The position numbers and the translations under genes are program-made. From positions 1 to 17,155 of the forward strand of contig JBHOQX010000031.1 of the NCBI GenBank assembly GCA_042408595.1: a DNA stretch of 17,155 nt. The letters are read 5' to 3'. Shown in pieces: positions 6,485 through 13,550 of the stretch. Position 1 is the first letter of the stretch. The number at the start of each line of letters is the position of its first letter. The notes under the pieces were generated by a model. It was not told where the DNA came from. It was given only the letters and a program-made list of their open reading frames with translations, and searched no databases. Origin of the DNA: JBHOQX01 sp042408595 (lineage in GTDB: Bacteria > Chloroflexota > Chloroflexia > Chloroflexales > Roseiflexaceae).

Positions 6485-7288
6485 CTACTCGATCCGGGTC
6501 CCTTCGCCGGCGAGCGCCCGACTCACCGGCTGCGCCGCCCGCGCGTCGGCCAGGATGACGCGCCCCACCCCCCCGGCCAGGGCCTCCATCGCCCCAAGGA
6601 CCTTCTTTTTCATGCGCCCCTGCGCCACCGGCAGAAACGCCTCGACCTCGCCGCGCGGGATGTGGCGGATGAGCGACGATTCGTCGGGGAAGCTGGCGAG
6701 CAGCCCGGGGACATTGGAGAGCAGGAGCAACCCCTCGGCCCGCAGCGCCGCCGCGACGGCCGCCGCCGCCCGGTCGCCGTCCACATTCAGCGCCTCGCCG
6801 TCGTAACTGGCGGCCAGCGGCGCGACCACCGGCAGGTAGCCCGCGCCGAGCAGTAGTTCCAACAGCCCGGTGTTCACCCGCTCGACCGTGCCGGTCCAGT
6901 CGTCGCGCACGATCTTCTGCTTGCCGTCCTCGACGATTCGGATCGTCGCCTTGCGCGGCCCTTCGAGCAGCCGCCCGTCCAGTCCGCTGAGCCCGACCGC
7001 GCTGACCTGGCGACGTTGCAGACGCTCGACGAGCAGCGTGTTCACCTTGCCGGCGGACGCCATCATAAACAGCTCCAGCGTCGGCCGGTCGGTGTAGCGG
7101 CTGGTGAAGCCGGAGGGCGAGGTAACGAAACGCGGCGGATGGCCGAGTTGCTCCGCCAGCCGGTTGGTCTCGTCCGAGGCCCCGTGCAGCAGCACCAGCC
7201 GCCGGCCCGCGCGCCACAGCCCGGCGAGATCGGCGCACAGCGCGTCGTAGTCCATCCCCGCGCCCCCGCCAACTTTGACGACGATCAT
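6485..7288 (-). CDS. lysZ: LysW-aminoadipate kinase (amino-acid kinase family)
   Basis: A 267-residue amino-acid kinase related to N-acetylglutamate kinase. In the LysW pathway it phosphorylates the side-chain carboxylate of 2-aminoadipate carried on LysW. Seen in the sequence: the N-terminal VVKVGGGAG nucleotide loop; LVLLHGASDETNRLAEQLG (Gly-rich amino-acid-binding region); PRFVTSPSGFTSRYTDRPTLE; the NVDGDRAAAAVAAAL motif; LLLLSNVPGLL; and GRMKKKVLGAMEAL near the end. The LHGAS and SGFTSRYTD segments are the LysZ/ArgZ type rather than plain ArgB, in my recollection. Start 7288 is supported by AGGAGGAG (7296-7303) seven bases upstream. It is the last gene of the long minus-strand series, separated from its expected partner lysJ by the plus-strand MNT/HEPN unit. 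It could serve arginine synthesis as well. Confidence 0.92.
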   Translation of the reverse strand: MIVVKVGGGAGMDYDALCADLAGLWRAGRRLVLLHGASDETNRLAEQLGHPPRFVTSPSGFTSRYTDRPTLELFMMASAGKVNTLLVERLQRRQVSAVGLSGLDGRLLEGPRKATIRIVEDGKQKIVRDDWTGTVERVNTGLLELLLGAGYLPVVAPLAASYDGEALNVDGDRAAAAVAAALRAEGLLLLSNVPGLLASFPDESSLIRHIPRGEVEAFLPVAQGRMKKKVLGAMEALAGGVGRVILADARAAQPVSRALAGEGTRIE

Positions 7289-7345
7289 GCCTGCGCTCCT
7301 CCTGTTGAATGGTGGACGATCAAGGGCGGCCGTCCGCCCGAAGCC

Positions 7346-8392
7346 TCACCGCCCCTCCACCTTCCTGCCCGGCGCGTCGCGCGCTTGATCTGGCTCGATC
7401 AGGGCGAACGGGATAACGATGCCCTCTGCGCGATAGCGGCGGTGAAGGCGTTTTATGAATTCATGCCGGATAGCGAACTGGTAGCGATATGCCTTGGCGC
7501 CCAGGAAGACCGTACAGTCGATTCGGCGCTCGGCGAAGGCATTGAACCGGAGATACGGCTCGAAATCCTCCGCCGCGCCGTCCACCTCGCGGAGCGTCTC
7601 GCGCGCCACGTCGAGCGTCACCTGCTCGACGTGATTCAGATCGCTATCATAGTGCACGCCGACCGGCACGCCGAACGACAGGTCGCTGCTCGGGCGTTCA
7701 TAGTTGGTGATCCGGTTCGATGTCAGCAGCGAATTCGGTGCGATGACCATGTTGTTGTCGGCGGTCTGGATCGAGGTGCTGCTCCAGGTGATGTCGTTGA
7801 TGACGCCTTCCTCGCCGGTCTCGAGCCGAACATAATCGCCCGGCAGGAATTTTTTGGACAGAATAATGTAGATGCCGGCGAAGATATTGCCGAGCGTATC
7901 CTGCAGCGCGAGCGCCACCGCCAGGCCGCCGATGCCGAGCGTGGTCAGCAGCGGCGCGATCGTGATACCCGCAACCTGCAGCACCATCAAGACGCCGACC
8001 GTGATGATCACCGCCCGGGCGATATTGACGACGATGGTGCTCGATGCCAGCCGACCGCTCTGGCGCTCGACGTACTGAGCGATCGCCTGCGAGGCGAAAT
8101 GTACGAACACCACGACGGCTTCGATCGTCAGGCAGACGCGCACGGCCGTCCCAAGCGGCGCTTTGACACCGTCGCCGATCGGCAGGCTCAGCACTGCGGC
8201 GTAGGCGCCGAGCCCGGTGGCCAGCACCAGCGCCGCGCCGCGCAGCGCGCGCAGCAAGATCTGGCCGTACCGGCCAAAACGCCCGGCCAACCACCGGCCG
8301 AGCCAGCGGAAGACAACTACCTCGACGACGACGCCGGCCAGCAGCCCGGCCCCCAGGTATCCGACCGCCCGCACCCCAGCAGACCAATCCAT
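7346..8392 (-). CDS. MscS-family mechanosensitive ion channel
   Basis: A 348-residue small-conductance mechanosensitive channel protein. Four to five hydrophobic segments fill the first ~190 residues, including the pore-lining helix region LLTTLGIGGLAVALALQDTLGN, with its glycine/alanine pattern, and IFAGIYIILSKKFLPGDYV. The beta domain follows (VNDITWSSTSIQTADNN type segment, then NSLLTSNRITNY). The C-terminal alpha/beta domain ends in a basic tail. Members form heptamers that open under membrane tension and release solutes on osmotic downshift. ATG 8392 has GGAGG (8397-8401) four bases upstream. The gene sits between homocitrate-synthase-like and lysZ genes in the same direction. No pathway link to lysine is evident; it may simply ride in the transcription unit. 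Confidence 0.93.
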   Translation of the reverse strand: MDWSAGVRAVGYLGAGLLAGVVVEVVVFRWLGRWLAGRFGRYGQILLRALRGAALVLATGLGAYAAVLSLPIGDGVKAPLGTAVRVCLTIEAVVVFVHFASQAIAQYVERQSGRLASSTIVVNIARAVIITVGVLMVLQVAGITIAPLLTTLGIGGLAVALALQDTLGNIFAGIYIILSKKFLPGDYVRLETGEEGVINDITWSSTSIQTADNNMVIAPNSLLTSNRITNYERPSSDLSFGVPVGVHYDSDLNHVEQVTLDVARETLREVDGAAEDFEPYLRFNAFAERRIDCTVFLGAKAYRYQFAIRHEFIKRLHRRYRAEGIVIPFALIEPDQARDAPGRKVEGR

Positions 8393-8488
8393 GTGGCCTC
8401 CGCTCGCATCCGCGGATTGAGGATCGCAGATGACAGGAACAGCATCCTGATGCGCCGCAGCCTTGATCCACGCATGCGTGCCGGCACT

Positions 8489-10015
8489 TTATACGGCGCC
8501 AGCCACCCCCGCCGCCGGCCGGTAGAACAGAAGCAGCACCTCCATCGCTTCCTGGTGCGTCAGCCCATTATAGCGAATGCTGCGGCTGCGGATGATCTGG
8601 GCGATCGCCTCGTCCAGCGCCTGCTCATCGTCGAGCGTGGCGGGGGCGGGGGCCTGGCCTTCCAGCCGCTGCGCCGCCGCGGCGATCTCGGCGGGCGTGC
8701 GGCGCACCAGCCCCTCGCGCTCGCGCCAGTAGCGCACATTGGCCTTGCCGCAGCCGAAGCAGGCCAGCACCGGGGTGCGCAGCGGCGTGTCGTACGGCGG
8801 CAGCGCGCCGCAGTAGGCGCTGTTGCCGCGGTCGAACGCCTCCTGCCCGCTCGCGCCCCCGGCCAGCGCCAGCCGATAGGCCCGCTGCGTCGTATCGGCG
8901 TGGACGCCGGAGCCGTCGTACTCGGTGTTGGCTGAGAATGGGCTGCGGTCGAAGACGAAGCCGGCGCGTGACAGCAGTCGGTAGAAGTAGGTGTCCGCGT
9001 CGCGGTAGCGGTTGACGAACAACTGTCCATCCGGCAGCGCGCCCAACTCCTGGCGCATCGCCTGGCGGATCTCGGCCATCTTGCGCGGGTAAAGCCAGAT
9101 CAGCCGGCGGTAGATCGCCTCCAGCAGCGACGATAGACCGATCGTGCCGTTGCGCTCGCCGATGCCCAGGATGGAGAAGTCGGGCAGCATGGCGATGCCC
9201 AACCGTTGGCAGAGCATGAGCGTATCGACATAAATCCGGTCGGCGTTGCCGATGTCGTTGTGCACATGGCACTCCAGCCAGTCAAACGCGATGCCGACCC
9301 GGCGCAGCACGGCGATCCGGTCGCCCAGTTCGTCGATCGTCGAGAGGCCGACGGTGTCGGGGATGCCGATTCCTTCTACCCGCAGCCCCTCGGCGGCCAG
9401 GCGCGCCTGGAGGCGGGTGTAAAATGTTTCGTAGTCGTCGAGCGTGGTGCGGAAGGCGTCCTCGGTGCTGATGCGCACGCATGTCGCGCCGCCAGCCCGC
9501 GCCAGCCGGATGGCCCCTGCGGCTCGCTCAGCCAAGTCCGGCACGGTCGCGCCGGCGGTCGCCTGCTTGATCTTGCTGGTGCCGATGAACAGGTGCAGGC
9601 GGCGAAACCCGCTCTCCAGCGCGGCCGCGATGTCTTCGGCCAGGCAGCGGGCATGCGCAGCGAACTCAATGCGCAGGCCGGCCCGGCGCGCCCGTCCGAT
9701 CAGGTCGCGGTTCATCCCCTGGCCGTCGGCGTTCGCCGGGAACGCCGGCATCTCTACTACGCCGACGCCGAGCGAGTCCATTAACCGGATACACTCCCAG
9801 GCCTCGTCGGCGCTCAGGTGGAACCCCTGGAGCGTCCCGTCGCGCCGCTCGCCCACCGCCTGGAGCGACTCGCGGATGCTGAAGACGCCGAAGCGCTGCG
9901 CTTTCAGGTAGCCGAACAGCGCGAACAGCTCAGTTGCCTCGTGGTAGCGGGCGTGCGCCGGATTCTCGCCGGCCAGAAACGGCGGGATAGGATATCGCCG
10001 GTCGACTTCGTTCAA
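8489..10015 (-). CDS. HMGL-like acyltransferase, probable homocitrate synthase with extra C-terminal domain
   Basis: A 508-residue protein of the isopropylmalate/homocitrate synthase (HMGL-like TIM barrel) family. In this cluster it would condense 2-oxoglutarate with acetyl-CoA to homocitrate, the first step of the aminoadipate route. Seen: RDG (58-60), corresponding to the catalytic RDGEQ region; VVEMPAFPAN; RISTEDAFRT (181-190); PDTVG (219-223); ECHVHNDIGNA (248-258) with the metal-binding HxHND; and GIGERNG (284-290). The N-terminal motif is divergent (RDGTLQG rather than LRDGEQ). Residues after ~390 contain CFGCG (419-423) and an acidic helical tail, not the LeuA regulatory domain I know. 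Start is TTG 10015 with a GGGAGGA site (10020-10026); no ATG is nearby in frame. The exact substrate is inferred from context. Confidence 0.78.
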   Translation of the reverse strand: MNEVDRRYPIPPFLAGENPAHARYHEATELFALFGYLKAQRFGVFSIRESLQAVGERRDGTLQGFHLSADEAWECIRLMDSLGVGVVEMPAFPANADGQGMNRDLIGRARRAGLRIEFAAHARCLAEDIAAALESGFRRLHLFIGTSKIKQATAGATVPDLAERAAGAIRLARAGGATCVRISTEDAFRTTLDDYETFYTRLQARLAAEGLRVEGIGIPDTVGLSTIDELGDRIAVLRRVGIAFDWLECHVHNDIGNADRIYVDTLMLCQRLGIAMLPDFSILGIGERNGTIGLSSLLEAIYRRLIWLYPRKMAEIRQAMRQELGALPDGQLFVNRYRDADTYFYRLLSRAGFVFDRSPFSANTEYDGSGVHADTTQRAYRLALAGGASGQEAFDRGNSAYCGALPPYDTPLRTPVLACFGCGKANVRYWREREGLVRRTPAEIAAAAQRLEGQAPAPATLDDEQALDEAIAQIIRSRSIRYNGLTHQEAMEVLLLFYRPAAGVAGAV

Positions 10016-10019
10016 GCTG

Positions 10020-10026
10020 TCCTCCC
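10020..10026 (-). promoter_or_regulatory. Strong ribosome-binding site that decides a TTG start
   Basis: On the minus strand GGGAGGA lies four bases before a TTG at 10015. No in-frame ATG or GTG with a comparable site is present nearby, so the homocitrate-synthase-like gene most likely starts with TTG. Confidence 0.7.
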
Positions 10027-10051
10027 AGCAGCGAGACAGGCAGGCGATGTC

Positions 10052-10558
10052 TTAACGGAGCTCCGTGCCCACCGGTCTGCTTGTCTCCTCCAGCATTTTC
10101 TCAAGGAGCAGATACGTCGGCTCAACGTACCCCTCATGCCTGCGCTCCTCCAGCAGGCGATAGCCCAGGCGCTCGTACCAGGCGCGCAGGTGGGGTAGCG
10201 CGACACGCACCCCGAGCCGCACGCGCGGGATGCCGCGCGCTCTGGCGCGCTGCTCGACGGCTGCCGTCAACGCGGTGGCGATGCCGCGATTACGATAGGC
10301 CGGCAGCACCGCCAGCCGCCCGAGGTACACATGGTCGTTCTCGGGCCGGTACAGAACACAGCCGACGACGGTGTCGTCCAGCAGCGCCAGCACAATGCAG
10401 GCACTGGTCATCTGTGCGCGCAGGCTCTCGACCGTCTCCTGGTGCACACCCGACGGTGGATCGAGCCGCCCGCGGTACTCCGCGAAGGCCGCCTGGAGCA
10501 CGGCGAGAACAGTCGGCAGGTCGGCGTTGGTTGCGTCGCGTAGAGACAGATGACTCAT
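10052..10558 (-). CDS. GNAT-family N-acetyltransferase
   Basis: A 168-residue acetyltransferase of the GNAT fold, which transfers an acyl group from acetyl-CoA to an amine. The acetyl-CoA-binding signature is AYRNRGIATAL (87-97), preceded by YLGRLAVLP (strand 4) and followed by the strand-5 region RVRLGVRVALPHLRAWYERLGYRL. ATG 10558 has GGAG six bases upstream. It lies 36 bases from the homocitrate-synthase-like gene and 19 bases from lysY, so it is very likely co-transcribed with the lysine genes. The substrate is unknown; an amino-acid or LysW-pathway intermediate is conceivable, but nothing in the sequence shows it. Confidence 0.88.
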   Translation of the reverse strand: MSHLSLRDATNADLPTVLAVLQAAFAEYRGRLDPPSGVHQETVESLRAQMTSACIVLALLDDTVVGCVLYRPENDHVYLGRLAVLPAYRNRGIATALTAAVEQRARARGIPRVRLGVRVALPHLRAWYERLGYRLLEERRHEGYVEPTYLLLEKMLEETSRPVGTELR

Positions 10559-10577
10559 GGCAGGCTCCAGATAGGCA

Positions 10578-11612
10578 TCAAATCGGATGCAGCCCCGGAA
10601 ACTCCAGCCCGGCTGTCTCCTCGAAACCGCACATCAGGTTCATACACTGCACCGCCGTGCCGGCCGCGCCTTTCATCAGGTTGTCCAGCGCGCAGATGCT
10701 GACGACCCGCCCGGACGCCTCATCGAGGGCGAAGCCGACATCGGCGTAGTTGCTGCCGGCCAGGATTTTCGGCTCCGGCAGGCGATAGACCCCCTGGCGC
10801 TCGCGCACGATGCGGACGAACGGCTCCGCGCCGTAGGCCGCGCGGTAGGCGCGCCACAGCGCTTTCTCCGTCAGCGGCTGCCTGGGGAAGGCGTGGGCGG
10901 TCGCCAGCGCGCCGCGCACCAGCTCGACACTGGTGATCGATAGGTGAACGCGCCGCAGCCCGAGCGCCTGGGCGATCTCGGCGGTGTGGCGGTGCCCCAC
11001 CGGCGCGAACGACCGTACCGCACCGCTGCGCTCCGGGTGATGCGACGACTCGCTCGGCTGCGCGCCGCCTTCCGATGAGCCGACCTTGACCTCGATGACC
11101 ACATCGTCCTCGTCGCCGATCAGCCCGGCGCGCGCCAGCGGCAGCAGCGCCAGGTTCGCCGCCGTGGCGTTGCAGCCGACGCCGCTGACATAGCTCGCGC
11201 CACGGATCGCCGCGCGCTCCAGTTCCGGCAGGCCGTAGACGAAGCGCTCGAGCCAGCCGGGGGCGGGGTGCGGCTCGCCGTACCAGCGCGCGTAGGCCGC
11301 CGGGTCGCGCAGGCGAAAGTCCGCCGAGCAGTCGATGATGCGCGGGGCAAGCGCAGCAAACTGCTCGATCCGGCGGCCGGCCTCGCCGTGCGGCAGCGCC
11401 AGGAACAGCACGTCGCAGGGGGCGAGGTGGGCCGCGCTCACGAACTGCAACGCTGTGCGGCCGCGCAGGTTCGGGTGCGCGCCCGCCACCGGCCTGCCGG
11501 CCAGCCGTTCAGACGTGACCTGCGCCACCTGCACGTGCGGGTGGAACAGGAGCAAGCGCAGCAGCTCGCCACCAACGTAGCCGCTGCCGCCGATGATCGA
11601 TACGCATAGCAT
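10578..11612 (-). CDS. lysY: LysW-aminoadipyl-phosphate reductase (ArgC family)
   Basis: A 344-residue NADPH-dependent reductase of the ArgC family. Here it would reduce the LysW-bound aminoadipyl phosphate to the semialdehyde. Seen: the Rossmann loop IIGGSGYVGGELLRLL near the N-terminus; LALPHGEA; SADFRLRD; the active-site Cys in GVGCNATAANLAL (Cys147 from this start); KVGSSEGGAQPSESSHHPERSG; and GHRHTAEI with the catalytic His. The SSEGG...SSHHPERSG stretch is LysY-like rather than classical ArgC, from memory. Two starts are possible. ATG 11612 has AGGA nine bases upstream, whereas for ATG 11621 that same AGGA abuts the codon, so I chose 11612. It is flanked closely by the GNAT and Nudix genes. 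It may be shared with arginine synthesis. Confidence 0.92.
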   Translation of the reverse strand: MLCVSIIGGSGYVGGELLRLLLFHPHVQVAQVTSERLAGRPVAGAHPNLRGRTALQFVSAAHLAPCDVLFLALPHGEAGRRIEQFAALAPRIIDCSADFRLRDPAAYARWYGEPHPAPGWLERFVYGLPELERAAIRGASYVSGVGCNATAANLALLPLARAGLIGDEDDVVIEVKVGSSEGGAQPSESSHHPERSGAVRSFAPVGHRHTAEIAQALGLRRVHLSITSVELVRGALATAHAFPRQPLTEKALWRAYRAAYGAEPFVRIVRERQGVYRLPEPKILAGSNYADVGFALDEASGRVVSICALDNLMKGAAGTAVQCMNLMCGFEETAGLEFPGLHPI

Positions 11613-11666
11613 CGTCGTCATTCCTGCTTGTTTCGACGAAAGGCGGACGATGCAGGGCGGTCCTCG

Positions 11667-12233
11667 TCATTGGCCGTCGGCCCCGCGGCGCGCCCTGGCA
11701 AAGAACCATAGCAGCGCCGTCAGCGACAGCCCGTCGCGGATGGCGTTGCGCTCGATCAGCGCCCACACCTCCCCCGGCGCGAACCAGCCGACGCGCAGCA
11801 CCTCGTTCGTGTCGCTCAGCGGGGCGACCTGCCGCGCGCCATGGCCGATGAATACGTGGAAAGTGCTGCGGGCCGTGCCGTTCATCGGGTGGTAGCCGCC
11901 AAGCGCCTCCAGCCGCGCCGCCTCCGCGCCGGCCTCCTCGTGCAGCTCACGCGCCGCTGCCGCGGCCAGCCCCTCGTCCGCGTCCACCCGCCCGGCGGGT
12001 ATCTCCCAGCCGGTCGTGTCGGTGATAAAGCGGTAGTGCTCGATCAGCAGCAGCCGCCCATCCACGCCCACCGGCACGACCCCGACGGCTGGCAGCGGGT
12101 AGTCCACGACGTGATGCCCCTCGATCACGCTACCATCTGGCAGGCGCACATCGTCGCGGTGCAGGCTGACCCACGGGCTCTGGTAGATCGTCTCGCGCCG
12201 GAGCACCTGCCAGGGGCGGGGGATGTTGTCCAT
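11667..12233 (-). CDS. Nudix hydrolase, ADP-ribose pyrophosphatase type
   Basis: A 188-residue Nudix enzyme that hydrolyses a nucleoside diphosphate linked to another group. The Nudix box is perfect (G-x5-E-x7-REL-x-EE-x-GA, residues 81-103, reading GRVDADEG to RELHEEAGA). It is preceded by LLLIEHYRFITDTTGWEIPAG, which with the following GGYHPMNGTARSTFHVFIG places it nearest ADP-ribose pyrophosphatases (NudF-like). ATG 12233 has AAGGG about eight bases upstream. It lies inside the lysine gene series between lysX and lysY. A role in lysine synthesis is not known; it may clear ADP-ribose or a related nucleotide. Substrate assignment is tentative, the family is certain. Confidence 0.9.
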   Translation of the reverse strand: MDNIPRPWQVLRRETIYQSPWVSLHRDDVRLPDGSVIEGHHVVDYPLPAVGVVPVGVDGRLLLIEHYRFITDTTGWEIPAGRVDADEGLAAAAARELHEEAGAEAARLEALGGYHPMNGTARSTFHVFIGHGARQVAPLSDTNEVLRVGWFAPGEVWALIERNAIRDGLSLTALLWFFARARRGADGQ

Positions 12234-12336
12234 GATGTTGCCCTTGCTGCTCGATATGACACGATCACACGATGGCGGGCGCGTGCGCTCACCGGCGTGC
12301 CGTGCGTCCCTCCCCTTGCCCCTGCCGGTCTCTTAC

Positions 12337-12352
12337 CCTGTCACCTTGTCAC
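12337..12352. repeat. Two-copy 8-bp microrepeat between lysX and the Nudix gene
   Basis: CCTGTCAC (12337-12344) is followed directly by CTTGTCAC (12345-12352). It lies five bases from the lysX stop codon. It is one of several short-period repeats found at gene borders in the right part of the window. Confidence 0.6.
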
Positions 12353-12356
12353 CACC

Positions 12357-13202
12357 TCACGCCCGTCCCGCCGCCAGCGTGTAGTCGATAATCCGCCCAG
12401 GGATGTCCACGCCGGTCGGAGCGATGCTGTTGCGGAACTCCATGGTGTAGTTGACCTCGTTCACCAGCAGCCGCCCGTCGGGCGCCTCCAGCACATCGAT
12501 CGCCACCACGCCCCCGCCCACCGCGTGCGCCGCGCCGACGCAGATATCCGCCAGCGCCGGCGTCACCGGGCAAACGCTCGCCTGGCCGCCACGGGCGGTG
12601 TTGGTGATCCAGTGGGTGCTGGTGCGGTAGATCGCGCAGATGCAGTCGTCACCGACGACGAACGCGCGAATGTCGCGGCCGTGCGGCTTCGGTACGTACT
12701 CCTGGATGTAAAAGATCGAGTGGTGATACGAGCCGAGGATCTCCTTGTGCTCCAGCAGCGCCTCGGCCGCCTCCCGGTCGTTCACCTTGGCGATCAGGCG
12801 ACCCCACGAGCCGATCGCCGGCTTCAGCACCACCGGGTAGCCCAGCTCCTCGATCGCCCGCAGCGCCGACTCGGGGGTGAACGCCATCATGGTGCGCGGC
12901 GTCGGCACGCCGGCCCGGATGAGCGCCTGGGTGGTCTTGAACTTATCGCCGCAGGTGTCGGCCACCTGCGCGCTGTTGACGGTCGGCACGCCGGCGTCGT
13001 TCAGCGCCCGCAGCGCGTAGAGCGCACGCGAGTGGTGGATCGAGCGCTCCAGTACGACATCGTATGGATAGTCGCCGCGGTTCAAGTCGAAGATCAATTC
13101 GTCATCGTCCAGCCGAATGTAGGAGATGCCACGTCGCTCCAACTCGGCGAAGAGCAGCTTCTCTTCGACACGAATGCGTGAACAGAGAACCCCGATACGC
13201 AT
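12357..13202 (-). CDS. lysX: LysW:2-aminoadipate ligase (ATP-grasp)
   Basis: A 281-residue ATP-grasp ligase that forms an isopeptide bond between the C-terminal Glu of LysW and the amino group of 2-aminoadipate, protecting the substrate for the remaining steps. Seen: MRIGVLCSRIRVEEKLL at the N-terminus; GDKFKTTQALIRAGVPTP (85-102); the ATP-binding KPAIGSWGR (127-135) and QEYV (167-170); NTARGGQ (201-207); and the metal site NEVNYTMEFRNS (248-259) followed by TGVDIPG. The EFRNS segment resembles the lysine-type LysX of Thermus in my recollection, but substrate choice (aminoadipate, glutamate or both) cannot be settled here. The start at 13202 has GGAGAG about seven bases upstream and matches the ~280-residue family length; the upstream extension of the frame has no similarity. 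The carrier gene lysW lies just upstream. Confidence 0.95.
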   Translation of the reverse strand: MRIGVLCSRIRVEEKLLFAELERRGISYIRLDDDELIFDLNRGDYPYDVVLERSIHHSRALYALRALNDAGVPTVNSAQVADTCGDKFKTTQALIRAGVPTPRTMMAFTPESALRAIEELGYPVVLKPAIGSWGRLIAKVNDREAAEALLEHKEILGSYHHSIFYIQEYVPKPHGRDIRAFVVGDDCICAIYRTSTHWITNTARGGQASVCPVTPALADICVGAAHAVGGGVVAIDVLEAPDGRLLVNEVNYTMEFRNSIAPTGVDIPGRIIDYTLAAGRA

Positions 13203-13304
13203 AGTTACTCTCCGACGGGAAGCGAAACAGACCCATCGCAACATGACAAATGCGGCGCGCTTGCGATCTTGCGCCCGCTTTATCAATGGTTCATCGTGCG
13301 CTTC

Positions 13305-13472
13305 TCACTCTCCCCAGTCCTCGCCGACCTCCGGCGCGAGCGCCAGCTCCAGCGGCTCGACGCTGACGACCTCCAGCTCGGCGGCGCAGTCCGGACAGAC
13401 GACGATCTCCCCTTCGACGGTATTGGCCCCTAGCGTGATCTCGGCATCGCACTCAGGACAGTTAGCGGTCAT
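13305..13472 (-). CDS. lysW: LysW, amino-group carrier protein
   Basis: A 55-residue acidic carrier, easily missed because it is so short. It carries biosynthetic intermediates on its C-terminal Glu. Two Cys pairs, CPEC (5-8) and CPDC (26-29), form the zinc-binding globular head. The middle and C-terminal part is rich in Glu and hydrophobic residues, and the protein ends exactly in EDWGE, the LysW signature whose last Glu is the attachment point. A near-perfect AAGGAGG site (13481-13487) lies eight bases before ATG 13472, suggesting strong translation, as fits a stoichiometric carrier. It lies 102 bases upstream of lysX in the same direction. The identification is secure from the zinc motif, tail and context together. 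Confidence 0.97.
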   Translation of the reverse strand: MTANCPECDAEITLGANTVEGEIVVCPDCAAELEVVSVEPLELALAPEVGEDWGE

Positions 13473-13550
13473 TCGGTGTGCCTCCTTGTGTTTCGTATGG
13501 TGGACAGCGGATGATTGAACGGAAAACGAAGGACGAAAGGATGCATCGCA

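Noticed and set aside
7016..8935. 639-residue plus-strand open frame
   Set aside because: It is antisense to lysZ, mscS and the homocitrate-synthase-like gene, which have clear motifs. Its composition is typical of a GC-rich shadow frame.
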